A stretch of DNA of 64,000 nt from Pseudenterobacter timonensis. GTDB taxonomy: Bacteria > Pseudomonadota > Gammaproteobacteria > Enterobacterales > Enterobacteriaceae. This document shows, piece by piece, positions 37,330 through 46,745 of the stretch (position 1 is the first letter of the stretch; each line of letters starts with the position of its first letter). The translations under genes and the position numbers were made by a program. The stretch spans positions 620,001-684,000 of the forward strand of contig NZ_FCOP01000011.1 of NCBI RefSeq assembly GCF_900021175.1, read 5' to 3'. A model generated the notes under the pieces. The model had not been told where the DNA came from. It saw only the letters and a program-made list of their open reading frames with translations, and ran no database searches.

Positions 37330-37406
37330 GGAGCGGTAGTTCAGTCGGTTAGAATACCTGCCTGTCACGCAGGGGGTCGCGGGTTCGAGTCCCGTCCGTT
37401 CCGCCA
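37330..37406 (+). tRNA. aspU: tRNA-Asp (anticodon GTC), distal gene of the rRNA operon
   Basis: A 77-base cloverleaf with encoded CCA and anticodon GTC in CCTGTCACG. It follows 5S by 53 bases and is closed by the operon terminator. It is identical over all 77 bases to the second tRNA-Asp at 45570-45646. Confidence 0.97.
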
Positions 37407-37412
37407 CTTATT

Positions 37413-37445
37413 AAGAGCCCTGAGCATCTGCTCAGGGCTTTTTTG
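37413..37445 (+). terminator. Terminator of the rRNA operon
   Basis: AGCCCTGAG (37416-37424) pairs with CTCAGGGCT (37431-37439), followed by TTTTTG. It is a strong intrinsic terminator right after the tRNA-Asp. Confidence 0.9.
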
Positions 37446-37566
37446 TTGTCTCTATTTAATTATTGCTCTACAAACAAAAATCCTCTGCGTTTAACGCTCT
37501 TTATCCCTCGTTCATCAGCAGCGATACTCCTCTTAATTCGAAAACATATTGATTAAAGAGGATATT

Positions 37567-38370
37567 ATGACAATCCCTGCATTTGGTCTCGGCACGTTTC
37601 GCCTCAAAGGCGATGTGGTTATCGCATCCGTAAAAACCGCGCTGGAGCTCGGCTACCGCGCGATTGATACCGCCCAAATTTATGATAACGAAGCGGAAAT
37701 AGGCCAGGCCATCGCAGAAAGTGGCGTGCCACGCAGCGAGCTTTTTATCACCACTAAGATCTGGACTGAAAATCTCAGCAAAGAAAAGCTGATTCAAAGC
37801 CTCAAAGCGAGCCTGGAAAAACTGCGTACCGACTATGTGGACCTCACTCTGATCCACTGGCCATCCCCGAACGACGACGTGCCGGTTGAAGAGTATATGC
37901 ACGCCTTACTGGAAGCTAAAAAAGAGGGTCTGACTCGCCAGATCGGGATCTCCAATTTCACCATCCCGCTGATGGAAAAAGCGATCGCGGCTGTAGGCGC
38001 AGAAAATATCGCAACTAATCAGATCGAGCTTTCGCCTTATCTGCAAAACCGCAAGGTTGTGGAATGGGCGACGCAGCATGGTATCTCTGTCACCTCCTAT
38101 ATGACCCTGGCGTATGGCAAGGCGCTGAAGGATGAAGTCATTGCCCGTATCGCCGCAAAACATAAGGCTACCGAAGCGCAGGTTATCCTGGCGTGGGCGA
38201 TAGGGGAAGGGTATGCCGTTATTCCTTCCTCAACGAAACGCGAGAACCTGGCGAGCAATCAGCAGGCCCAGGCATTACGGCTAGATGATGAAGACAAAAA
38301 AGCGATCGCCGCGCTTGATTGCAACGATCGTCTGGTCAGCCCTGAGGGACTGGCTCCGCAATGGGACTGA
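37567..38370 (+). CDS. dkgB: Aldo-keto reductase (2,5-diketo-D-gluconate reductase B)
   Basis: DkgB reduces 2,5-diketo-D-gluconate and also methylglyoxal with NADPH in the cytoplasm. The 267-residue TIM-barrel protein has the AKR residues Asp34 and Tyr39 ([12 protein letters not shown]) and Lys64 (TTKIW). The catalytic His lies in LTLIHWPSP, and the NADPH-binding IPSSTK segment is near residues 223-228. An ATG six codons upstream is in frame, but 37567 gives the family length and start ([10 protein letters not shown]), with AAAGAGGA upstream. It is followed by a hairpin shared with convergent yafC. Confidence 0.95.
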   Translation: MTIPAFGLGTFRLKGDVVIASVKTALELGYRAIDTAQIYDNEAEIGQAIAESGVPRSELFITTKIWTENLSKEKLIQSLKASLEKLRTDYVDLTLIHWPSPNDDVPVEEYMHALLEAKKEGLTRQIGISNFTIPLMEKAIAAVGAENIATNQIELSPYLQNRKVVEWATQHGISVTSYMTLAYGKALKDEVIARIAAKHKATEAQVILAWAIGEGYAVIPSSTKRENLASNQQAQALRLDDEDKKAIAALDCNDRLVSPEGLAPQWD

Positions 38371-38382
38371 TCGTTCGTACCG

Positions 38383-39285
38383 TTACAGCCCCTTCGGGGG
38401 CTGTTTAACATGTTCGCTAAGAAAATCGATAAATGCGCGGATGCGGGTGCTCACTGCACGATCGCTGTAATAAACCGCACTGAAAGGCATTTCAACCGGC
38501 AGACGTACATCATTTAACAGTTCAACCAGTTCGCCGCTCGCAATCTCTTTATCGATCATATAATCGGAAAGGCAGGCGATACCGTTACCGCTCAGGCAAA
38601 GTTGCTTTAATGTCTCCCCGCTATTAGATGATATCCCGCTGGTTATCTCATATAGCTGCCCGTCACAGCAGGAGAGGGGCCAGGTATTGAGAGTAACCGG
38701 CTCGGTAAAGCCCAGGCATATATGCTGGCTGAGATCGGCCACCGTCTGGGGGCTGCCATGTCGGGCGATATAGTCTGGCGAGGCGACAATCTTGCGGTAG
38801 CTGGCAAAAAGCGGGCGCGCCCTCAGACTAGAATCCGTTAAAGTCCCTGCACGGATCGCCACATCCACTTTGCGCTCGATAAGGTTAATGAAGGTTTCAG
38901 AGGAAACCAGGGATAAGGTCACCTCCGGATAGCGTTCGCGAAAGGGTTTTACCAGCGGCATTAAAAAATGCAGCATTACGGGCGTGGCAGCATCGATACG
39001 CAACAGGCCACGCGGAGTGCTGCGTGACTCCATGATTTCCGTCTCTGCGGCCGCCATCTCCTGAAGCACGGATTGTACCCGGCGAAAGTAACGTTCGCCT
39101 TCTTCCGTCAGGCTTAGCTGACGCGTTGTGCGATTAAGCAAGCTTACGCCAAGCTTCATTTCCAGCTTTTTAACCGAGCGGCTTACCGCCGAATTGGCCT
39201 GTCCAAGCTGCTCAGCCGCCCGGCTGAAACTGCCGCTTTCCACCACGGCGACAAAGATTGTCAGTTCTTCTGACGTCGCTTTCAT
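38383..39285 (-). CDS. yafC: LysR-family transcriptional regulator YafC
   Basis: A 300-residue LysR regulator. The N-terminal winged helix-turn-helix (about residues 5-65) contains [20 protein letters not shown], and an effector-binding domain spans about 90-295 (for example [10 protein letters not shown]). The regulated genes and ligand are not known to me; dkgB (convergent) and yafD (divergent) are the neighbours. Its place is conserved in E. coli, where the protein is of similar length. Confidence 0.92.
   Translation of the reverse strand: MKATSEELTIFVAVVESGSFSRAAEQLGQANSAVSRSVKKLEMKLGVSLLNRTTRQLSLTEEGERYFRRVQSVLQEMAAAETEIMESRSTPRGLLRIDAATPVMLHFLMPLVKPFRERYPEVTLSLVSSETFINLIERKVDVAIRAGTLTDSSLRARPLFASYRKIVASPDYIARHGSPQTVADLSQHICLGFTEPVTLNTWPLSCCDGQLYEITSGISSNSGETLKQLCLSGNGIACLSDYMIDKEIASGELVELLNDVRLPVEMPFSAVYYSDRAVSTRIRAFIDFLSEHVKQPPKGL
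38385..38407. terminator. Terminator between dkgB and yafC
   Basis: ACAGCCCC (38385-38392) pairs with GGGGCTGT (38397-38404) around a TTCG tetraloop, then TTAA. The stem overlaps the last codons of yafC on the minus strand. It probably ends dkgB transcription. Confidence 0.7.
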
Positions 39286-39447
39286 TATTGCACCTTGCGC
39301 AAAACGCTGTCGCTATTCTCTCTTTTTTTGTTATTAAAACACTGCGGCCGACACTCTGTCACCTGCATCCTGCGCTCCTTTTTGGTGGAAACGCGGGCCG
39401 GGATCGGGTGTGAGCTAAGTTATTAGTGAGCTTTATAAGTAATTGCG

Positions 39448-39476
39448 TTGAAAGTATGAGCTAAAATCCCTATAAC
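39448..39476 (+). promoter_or_regulatory. Predicted yafD promoter
   Basis: TTGAAA (39448-39453) and TATAAC (39471-39476) are 17 bases apart, a near-consensus sigma-70 promoter about 55 bases upstream of the yafD start. It lies in the 245-base yafC-yafD gap. Confidence 0.75.
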
Positions 39477-39524
39477 AGTAGAACCCCTTCGTTATTTGAT
39501 CGGGCTCACGTTGCAGAGGTTTGA

Positions 39525-40331
<807 letters not shown>

Positions 40332-40339
40332 TGGTGAGT

Positions 40340-40363
40340 CAGGTCTGCCGTGGGGCAGGCCTG
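40340..40363 (+). other. Hairpin between yafD and yafE
   Basis: CAGGTCTGCC (40340-40349) pairs with GGCAGGCCTG (40354-40363) with one wobble. Only a loose T-rich stretch (CCTTTTATTT) follows 17 bases on, so it may be a weak terminator. Confidence 0.4.
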
Positions 40364-40412
40364 AGCTGGTGAGGTGCTGCCCTTTTATTTCTAACAACCA
40401 AAGGACAGTACC

Positions 40413-41183
40413 ATGACAACGCATTCCCATCATGATCACGTAGAAAAACAGTTTGGCTCACAGGCCAATGCTTACCTCAGCAGCGCCGTCCACGCCTCCG
40501 GTCGCGATCTGGCACGTCTTGGCGATTTGCTGGCGGCTTTCCCCCGGGCGCATCTGCTGGATTTAGGCTGCGGCGCAGGGCATGCCAGCTTTGTGGCGGC
40601 GCAGCATGTGGCCCAGGTGACCGCCTGGGATTTATCCAGCCAGATGCTGGAGGTGGTTAGCCGCGCGGCAAATGAAAAGGGACTCCATAATATTACCACC
40701 CGCCAGGGCTACGCAGAGGCGCTGACCCTCGAGGACAGCAGCTTTGATGTGGTGATCAGCCGCTACTCAGCGCATCACTGGCACGATGTCGGGCAGGCGC
40801 TGCGGGAGATGAAACGGGTGCTGAAGCCGGGCGGTATGGTCATCATTATGGATATCATGTCTCCCGGACACCCGGTACGGGATATCTGGTTACAGACGGT
40901 GGAGGCGCTGCGCGACACCTCGCACGTGCGCAACTACTCCAGCGGGGAGTGGTTATCAATGCTGACCGAGGCGGGCTTAATTGCACAAAGCGTCATCACC
41001 GACAGGCTGCCGCTGGAGTTTAGTTCATGGGTTGCGCGTATGCGTACGCCTGAGGCGTTAAGTAAAGCGATCAGGCTTTATCAGCAGAGCGCGTCGGCAG
41101 AAGTAAATGCTTACTTTGAATTGCAGGAGGATGGCTCGTTTACCAGCGATACCATCATGGTGCAGGCGCACAAAGCGGCATAA
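40413..41183 (+). CDS. yafE: SAM-dependent methyltransferase YafE
   Basis: A 256-residue class I methyltransferase of the UbiE/COQ5-like type. It has the SAM motif LLDLGCGAGHASF (about residues 49-61), the motif DVVISRYSAHHW (about 111-122) and LKPGGMVIIMDI (about 138-149). The substrate is unknown. It is longer than the 207 residues I recall for E. coli K-12 YafE, so this may be the complete form. AAAGGACAG precedes the ATG. It is convergent with mltD across a strong shared terminator. Confidence 0.9.
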   Translation: MTTHSHHDHVEKQFGSQANAYLSSAVHASGRDLARLGDLLAAFPRAHLLDLGCGAGHASFVAAQHVAQVTAWDLSSQMLEVVSRAANEKGLHNITTRQGYAEALTLEDSSFDVVISRYSAHHWHDVGQALREMKRVLKPGGMVIIMDIMSPGHPVRDIWLQTVEALRDTSHVRNYSSGEWLSMLTEAGLIAQSVITDRLPLEFSSWVARMRTPEALSKAIRLYQQSASAEVNAYFELQEDGSFTSDTIMVQAHKAA

Positions 41184-41185
41184 AT

Positions 41186-41217
41186 AAAAAAGGCACCGGG
41201 AATCCGGTGCCTTTTTC
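41186..41217. terminator. Bidirectional terminator between yafE and mltD
   Basis: AAAAAGGCACCGG (41187-41199) pairs perfectly with CCGGTGCCTTTTT (41204-41216) around GAAT, giving a T-run on each strand. It ends both convergent genes. Confidence 0.92.
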
Positions 41218-41232
41218 CATCATCAGGCGCTA

Positions 41233-42600
41233 TCAGGAGTCTGGCGTTGTGCTGTTTTTCACAAACAGCGTCAGCTGATCTCCCGGCTGCAGGTTGTCGG
41301 TATCGTTATTCCAGCGCATGACATCTTTAATGTTGACGCCATGGGTTTTCGCGATACTGGACAGGGAATCCCCTTTGCGTACGCGATAGGTAATGCTATC
41401 GCTGTTACGTGCGAGACGCATTGCGCTGTTACCAGCGCCAATCGTCAGCTGCTGTCCTACCTTCAGCGTTGAGCCGCGCAGGGCGTTCCACTGCTTTAAA
41501 TCCCTTGTGCTTACGCCCAGACGGGATGCAATGCCTGACAGCGTATCGCCTGAGCGCACTTTATAGCTCTGGCTGCTGACCGAGGAAACATCCGCGATAA
41601 GCGTTGACTGCACGGCGGCAATTTCACCCGACGCCAGCGATTCACGCAGCTGTTCAGCGTGCTTCTGCGGCACCAGAACATATTGTGGACCGTTTGCGCC
41701 AAGTGTAGAGCCTTTCACGCCGGCGTTAAACGTTTTCAGCTTGCTAACCGACATACCGGTCATATCAGCAACCTGCTTCATATCTACCGGGCTGCTCAGA
41801 CGCACTCGTGCCAGCGCGCGGCTTTCGTCCGTAGACGGCAGAACCACGCCATAGCGTTTGCTGTTCTTGAGGATATCGCTCAGAGCCAGCATTTTTGGCA
41901 CGTAAACTTTCGTTTCCTGTGGCAGTGAAAGCGACCAAAAGTCGGTGGGTTTCCCCCGGGCTTTATTCGCTTTAATTGCCTTTAGTACGCGACCTTCGCC
42001 GCTGTTGTACGCCGCAACGGTTAACAGCCAGTCACCATCAAACATCTTGTTCAGACGCTGCATCATATCCAGCGCGGCGGTCGTGGACGCAACAACGTCG
42101 CGACGCGCATCGTAGCTGCGAGTCTGTTTTAAACCATAATTGCGCCCGGTGCTCGGTATGATCTGCCAGATGCCTGCGGCATTGGCGCCAGACGTCGCGT
42201 GTGGGTCAAAAGCGCTCTCCACTATGGGTAGTAGTACCAGTTCCATGGGCATGTTGCGTTTCTTAACCTGCCCGGCTATCCAGTACATATACGGCTCTGC
42301 CCGTAAAGTTACATCGTGGAGATAGCTCTTATTGCGTAAATACTTCTGTTTCTGTTCGCGTATCCGGCTGTTTTCCGGAATACCCATCTTTAGCTCGTCG
42401 CCAATGGATGCCCACAAGTCCTGATCCTGCGCGAACGATGTTCCATCGTCCATCCATCGCGCCTGACTTGTGAATTTCCCTGCTTCTCCTTGACCAGCTG
42501 CAGAAAGGCTCTGTGCGTGCTGTTGGACATTGCCACCGTTCTGAGACGCCTGGCACCCAACAAGCAGGACAGAGGCGAGTAATATCGCTTTTGCCTTCAT
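41233..42600 (-). CDS. mltD: Membrane-bound lytic murein transglycosylase D
   Basis: MltD cleaves the MurNAc-GlcNAc bond of peptidoglycan, forming 1,6-anhydro ends, from its lipid anchor in the outer membrane. The 455-residue precursor has the lipobox LVGC (Cys16) and an SLT domain with catalytic Glu128 in LPIVESAFDPHA, followed by GIWQIIPSTGRNYGL. Two C-terminal LysM modules (YKVRSGDTLSGIASRLGV and YRVRKGDSLSSIAKTHGV, about residues 340-450) bind glycan. It lies 71 bases downstream of gloB on the same strand. Confidence 0.96.
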   Translation of the reverse strand: MKAKAILLASVLLVGCQASQNGGNVQQHAQSLSAAGQGEAGKFTSQARWMDDGTSFAQDQDLWASIGDELKMGIPENSRIREQKQKYLRNKSYLHDVTLRAEPYMYWIAGQVKKRNMPMELVLLPIVESAFDPHATSGANAAGIWQIIPSTGRNYGLKQTRSYDARRDVVASTTAALDMMQRLNKMFDGDWLLTVAAYNSGEGRVLKAIKANKARGKPTDFWSLSLPQETKVYVPKMLALSDILKNSKRYGVVLPSTDESRALARVRLSSPVDMKQVADMTGMSVSKLKTFNAGVKGSTLGANGPQYVLVPQKHAEQLRESLASGEIAAVQSTLIADVSSVSSQSYKVRSGDTLSGIASRLGVSTRDLKQWNALRGSTLKVGQQLTIGAGNSAMRLARNSDSITYRVRKGDSLSSIAKTHGVNIKDVMRWNNDTDNLQPGDQLTLFVKNSTTPDS

Positions 42601-42671
42601 GTGTGTGTCAATAGTTGCTTAAAAGACGAGCGATGATAACGGCGAATTTTTGAAAAGGCAACCCGCAATTG

Positions 42672-43427
42672 TCAGAAGTTATCTTTCTTTGACCTTAACC
42701 ATGCAAATCGCTCCTCAGGGTGTTGCATAAATGTTTCTTCGTTTATTTTTTTAATTAAATCAATATCATTCGTTCTTAAAAAAAGATTTATTTTACGTTC
42801 ATTTTTCAGAATTACGGGTAGTGTCATTTGGTTTTTTGCGCGTAACTCCTTCACTTTGTGGTAATAATCTTTTATTGATAAATCGTGCGGAAGTATGCTC
42901 ATGGCAAACTTCATGTTCGCTAATGTGTACTCGTGAGCGCAGCAAAGAATAGTGTCGTCCGGCAGGGCATTAATCTTCTGAAAAGAGTGATACATCTGGG
43001 CTGGCGTCCCTTCAAAGAGCCTGCCGCAGCCGCCGGAAAAGAGCGTGTCCCCGCAGAAAAGATAAGGTTTGCTGTAGTAAGACAAATGTCCGGAAGTGTG
43101 ACCTGGCGTAGCAAACAGCGAAAATTCCCACTCATGAATGAGGACAGTTTCACCTTCCTGAACTACGCGCGTGGTTCCCTTATCCCGCGTCTCCTCAGGC
43201 CCGTAGACATCAAGATGGGGATAGCGCGCCCGCAGGGCCGGGACGCCGCCCACATGGTCATGATGATGATGAGTCAGGAGAATCGCCACAGGCGTCCAGC
43301 CATTCTCCTCTATTGCCTGTAAAACAGGCCCCGCCTCGCCGGGATCGACGATTACACAGCGTTGGTCATCATCGGCTAAAACCCAGATGTAATTGTCCTG
43401 AAATGCGGGAATACTGATAAGATTCAT
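42672..43427 (-). CDS. gloB: Hydroxyacylglutathione hydrolase (glyoxalase II)
   Basis: GloB hydrolyses S-lactoylglutathione to D-lactate and glutathione in methylglyoxal detoxification. The 251-residue metallo-beta-lactamase-fold protein has the zinc motif THHHHDH at residues 52-58, further His ligands in ATPGHTSGH (about 108-116), and the Asp ligand in FCGDTLF. The 42.7-43 kb part, encoding the C-terminal substrate domain, is visibly more AT-rich than its neighbours. It is divergent from yafS. Confidence 0.95.
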   Translation of the reverse strand: MNLISIPAFQDNYIWVLADDDQRCVIVDPGEAGPVLQAIEENGWTPVAILLTHHHHDHVGGVPALRARYPHLDVYGPEETRDKGTTRVVQEGETVLIHEWEFSLFATPGHTSGHLSYYSKPYLFCGDTLFSGGCGRLFEGTPAQMYHSFQKINALPDDTILCCAHEYTLANMKFAMSILPHDLSIKDYYHKVKELRAKNQMTLPVILKNERKINLFLRTNDIDLIKKINEETFMQHPEERFAWLRSKKDNF

Positions 43428-43458
43428 AAATCACCTCTCATAGCGAAGCGGGGCCTGG

Positions 43459-44175
43459 ATGAAACCGGCAAGGATACCTCACACTATTACACCGCCCGTT
43501 CGTTGGGCCGATATGCCCTGGGGCGAATATTACCGTGAAGCGCTTGAGCTACAGCTCAAACCCTGGCTTGCCAAAATGTATGGTTTTCACCTGCTTAAGA
43601 TTGGCAATCTGAGCGCGGAAATCAACTCAGAGAGTTGCGCCATTTCTCATCAGGTAAATGTGTCGCTGGCTGGCCTGCCGGTGCAGGTGACGGCCGATCC
43701 ACTGCATTTGCCCTTTGCTGAAAAGTCCGTCGACGCTTGCCTGCTGGCGCATACGCTGCCCTGGTGCCCGGATCCGCACCGCCTGCTGCGCGAAGCCGAC
43801 CGGGTGCTCATAGATGACGGCTGGCTGGTGCTGAGCGGTTTCAATCCGCTCAGTCTGATGGGGCTGCGCAAGCTGGTGCCGGTGCTGCGCCGCTCGATAC
43901 CCTATAACAGCCGCATGTTCACGCTGACCCGCCAGCTTGACTGGCTTTCGCTACTCAATTTTGAAGTGCTCTACTGCAGCGGTTTTCAGGTGCTGCCCTG
44001 GGCACGACAGGGCGGTAAAATGTTATCCACCCATTTTCCTGCGCTGGGCTGCATGCAGCTTATTGTGGCGCGCAAACGAACCATCCCGCTCACGCTGACG
44101 CCGATGAAACAAAGTAAAGCGAAAAGGCAGCTTCGCCCGGCGGTGGGGGCGACGCGGCAGTACCGCAAGCGCTAG
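43459..44175 (+). CDS. yafS: Putative SAM-dependent methyltransferase YafS
   Basis: A 238-residue protein with a weak class I methyltransferase core: DPLHLPFAEKSVDACLLAHT (about residues 81-100) and LREADRVLIDDGWLVLSGFN (about 111-130). The classical GxGxG motif is not obvious, so the activity is uncertain. No signal peptide is seen. It is divergent from gloB and convergent with rnhA, whose stop codon lies immediately next to that of yafS (44175/44176). Confidence 0.88.
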   Translation: MKPARIPHTITPPVRWADMPWGEYYREALELQLKPWLAKMYGFHLLKIGNLSAEINSESCAISHQVNVSLAGLPVQVTADPLHLPFAEKSVDACLLAHTLPWCPDPHRLLREADRVLIDDGWLVLSGFNPLSLMGLRKLVPVLRRSIPYNSRMFTLTRQLDWLSLLNFEVLYCSGFQVLPWARQGGKMLSTHFPALGCMQLIVARKRTIPLTLTPMKQSKAKRQLRPAVGATRQYRKR

Positions 44176-44643
<468 letters not shown>

Positions 44644-44707
44644 CTCTGGTAGACTTCCTGTAATTTAAACGATCGGTAAAACGACAAGTCTGACATAAAT
44701 GACCGCT

Positions 44708-45439
44708 ATGAGCACTGCAATTACACGACAGATCGTTCTCGATACTGAAACCACCGGTATGAACCAGATCGGCGCGCACTACGAAGGGCATAAGATCATT
44801 GAGATCGGCGCCGTCGAGGTGATCAACCGTCGACTGACCGGCAATAACTTTCACGTCTATCTCAAACCCGATCGGCTGGTGGACCCGGAAGCGTTTGGCG
44901 TTCACGGTATCGCCGACGAGTTCCTGCTGGATAAACCGACCTTCGCGGATGTCGCCGACGAGTTTATGGACTATATCCGCGGCGCGGAGCTGGTGATCCA
45001 TAACGCGTCGTTTGATATCGGCTTTATGGATTATGAGTTCAGCAAGCTCAACCGCGGTATTCCTAAAACGGATACGTTCTGTAAGGTGACCGACAGCCTG
45101 GCGCTGGCGAGAAAAATGTTCCCCGGCAAGCGCAACAGTCTGGACGCGCTCTGTTCACGCTACGAGATCGATAACACCAAACGTACGCTGCACGGCGCGT
45201 TGCTCGATGCCCAGATCCTGGCGGATGTCTATCTGGCGATGACCGGCGGTCAGACCTCCATGGCCTTCAGTATGGAGAATGAATCCCAGCAAAACCAGGG
45301 CGGGACCGGGATTCAGCGCCTTGTCCGTCAGGCCAGCCGGTTACGCGTTATTTTAGCCAGCGATGAGGAGCTGATGGACCACGAATCGCGCCTCGATTTA
45401 GTTCAGAAAAAAGGCGGGAGCTGCCTCTGGCGGGCGTAA
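44708..45439 (+). CDS. dnaQ: DNA polymerase III, epsilon subunit (proofreading exonuclease)
   Basis: DnaQ is the 3'-5' proofreader of the replicative polymerase and partner of DnaE. The 243-residue product has the DEDDh motifs Asp12 and Glu14 (IVLDTETTG), the middle Asp in IHNASFDIGF (about residues 98-107), and His/Asp in LHGALLDAQIL (about 161-171). The C-terminal tail that binds alpha is LRVILASDEELMDHESRLDL. I chose ATG 44708 (MSTAITRQ) for family length; an ATG three codons upstream is also in frame. It is divergent from rnhA. Confidence 0.96.
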   Translation: MSTAITRQIVLDTETTGMNQIGAHYEGHKIIEIGAVEVINRRLTGNNFHVYLKPDRLVDPEAFGVHGIADEFLLDKPTFADVADEFMDYIRGAELVIHNASFDIGFMDYEFSKLNRGIPKTDTFCKVTDSLALARKMFPGKRNSLDALCSRYEIDNTKRTLHGALLDAQILADVYLAMTGGQTSMAFSMENESQQNQGGTGIQRLVRQASRLRVILASDEELMDHESRLDLVQKKGGSCLWRA

Positions 45440-45514
45440 CGGCGCCTTTAATGCGCTTTAAATCGCCATGTGGGTGAATTTTGCAGCAAACGATTAAAAA
45501 GATGAGAAAAAGCG

Positions 45515-45543
45515 TTGACGGGGTGGGAGGCAGAACGTAATAT
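45515..45543 (+). promoter_or_regulatory. Predicted aspV promoter
   Basis: TTGACG (45515-45520) and TAATAT (45538-45543) are 17 bases apart and are followed by TCGCCTCG, a GC-rich discriminator as in stable-RNA promoters. The tRNA begins 27 bases after the -10 element. Confidence 0.82.
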
Positions 45544-45569
45544 TCGCCTCGTTCCCACGGGAACACAGC

Positions 45570-45646
45570 GGAGCGGTAGTTCAGTCGGTTAGAATACCTG
45601 CCTGTCACGCAGGGGGTCGCGGGTTCGAGTCCCGTCCGTTCCGCCA
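45570..45646 (+). tRNA. aspV: tRNA-Asp (anticodon GTC), second copy
   Basis: A 77-base cloverleaf with encoded CCA, identical at every position to the tRNA-Asp at the end of the rRNA operon. It has its own promoter and a strong terminator (45655-45695). The unrelated operon that follows marks the point where gene order departs from E. coli. Confidence 0.97.
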
Positions 45647-45654
45647 CTATTCAG

Positions 45655-45695
45655 AAGGCCTGAATCAGCAATGATTCAGGCCTTCGTCGTTTTAG
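45655..45695 (+). terminator. Terminator of aspV
   Basis: AAGGCCTGAATCA (45655-45667) pairs perfectly with TGATTCAGGCCTT (45672-45684) around GCAA, then CGTCGTTTT. The 13-base-pair stem makes it strong despite the interrupted T-run. Confidence 0.85.
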
Positions 45696-46025
45696 CGGCT
45701 TGCCTTTCCTTCCTTTTTATTTTATTAACATAAATTTAATGTAAGTGGTGCAATTAATTAACAACTGATCATTTATGGTGCATCCTCTGCACTATTTTTG
45801 TGCAATTGTTATTCGGCGTCGCTTTCCGCCCCTCCCACAAAATTATCCTCCTGTAAAAAATATCGTCTCGTTTATCAAACATTTATCCATAAAAATTCCA
45901 GAATATTCCTGAACCAATTCATATTGGTTCGCTAATTGCTTAGCTATACGAACAATAAGTATCTATCTATATCAATAACTTATTGTTAATAAAAATAAAG
46001 CAATGATGAAAGCAGGCGAACCAAT
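45696..46025 (+). promoter_or_regulatory. AT-rich leader of the regulator-transporter operon, with inverted repeats
   Basis: The gap between aspV and the GntR-type gene contains no gene that I can support and is far more AT-rich than its surroundings. It holds GAACCAAT (45911-45918) with its complement ATTGGTTC (45923-45930), and a second copy of GAACCAAT at 46018-46025 touching the start codon. GCTAA/TTAGC (45931-45944), a 10-base pair AACAATAAGT (45951-45960) / ACTTATTGTT (45978-45987) and TGCAC/GTGCA (45788-45804) are also present. These are the most likely operator or leader-RNA elements of the operon. No convincing -35/-10 pair was found. Confidence 0.55.
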
Positions 46026-46745
46026 ATGGAAAAACCGTCACGGTTTCTGGCAAATTCCAGTTCCGCGCTGGAGCAATTACGCGGTCTGATCGCGCAGCAT
46101 GAGTCCAGACCAGGGAGCCCGCTGCCCACTGAACGTGAGCTGTCGGAAACGCTGGGCGTTGGGCGGCGTGAAATCCGTCGCGCGCTGGACGTGCTGGAAG
46201 AGGAGGGGCGCATCTGGCGTAAGCAGGGCAAAGGGACCTATATCGGTCCTGCTGCTCCGGTTGAGCCGCTGGCGCTTCAGGGCCTCCTCCAGCAGACCAA
46301 CCTGCTGGAGGTCATGGAAGCCCGCCTGCAAATTGAACCCGGCCTGGCCCGCCTTGCGGCGCTGCGCGCCACCAGGGAAAACCTCGCGCTGATGCAGCGT
46401 ATGCTGGACCGGATCGACAGCGTCAGCCCGGACGACCGGGATCTGAACGAGCTGTGGGATAGCGCCTTCCATCGCGCTATTGCCGAAGCGGCGGATAACC
46501 GGCTGCTGCTGGGACTTTTTGACGCGGTCGATGCCGTCCGCCGCGATCCCGCCTGGCAACACCTGCGCGATCTGGCCCGCACGCCGGCGCGCGTCGATAG
46601 CTATAACGACCACCACCACAAAATCATGACGGCGATTATTCATCGCCAGCCCAATGAAGCAGCCGCCGCCATGCGCGAGCACCTGCTCAGCCTGCAAACC
46701 GCCCTGATCCAGGCCACCAACCTTGAGGACGATCCCCTGCTATGA
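46026..46745 (+). CDS. GntR-family regulator, FadR subfamily (FCD domain)
   Basis: The 239-residue product has an N-terminal winged helix (LPTERELSETLGVGRREIRR, about residues 33-52, then GRIWRKQGKGTYIG). An all-helical FCD effector domain spans about 85-230. Its likely metal ligands are Asp145 and His149 (WDSAFHR), one His of DHHHKI (about 196-198) and His219 (REHL). Such regulators are usually repressors released by a small acid or amide. The gene overlaps the next ATPase gene by four bases (ATGA at 46742), so it probably controls its own operon. The start codon lies inside a 13-base segment complementary to 45920-45932. Not recognised as a named E. coli gene. Confidence 0.9.
   Translation: MEKPSRFLANSSSALEQLRGLIAQHESRPGSPLPTERELSETLGVGRREIRRALDVLEEEGRIWRKQGKGTYIGPAAPVEPLALQGLLQQTNLLEVMEARLQIEPGLARLAALRATRENLALMQRMLDRIDSVSPDDRDLNELWDSAFHRAIAEAADNRLLLGLFDAVDAVRRDPAWQHLRDLARTPARVDSYNDHHHKIMTAIIHRQPNEAAAAMREHLLSLQTALIQATNLEDDPLL

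Noticed and set aside
45647..46025. Integration (att) remnant of an island at aspV
   Set aside because: No second copy of the tRNA 3' end was found downstream and no integrase gene is present. The only duplicate is the complete aspU gene.
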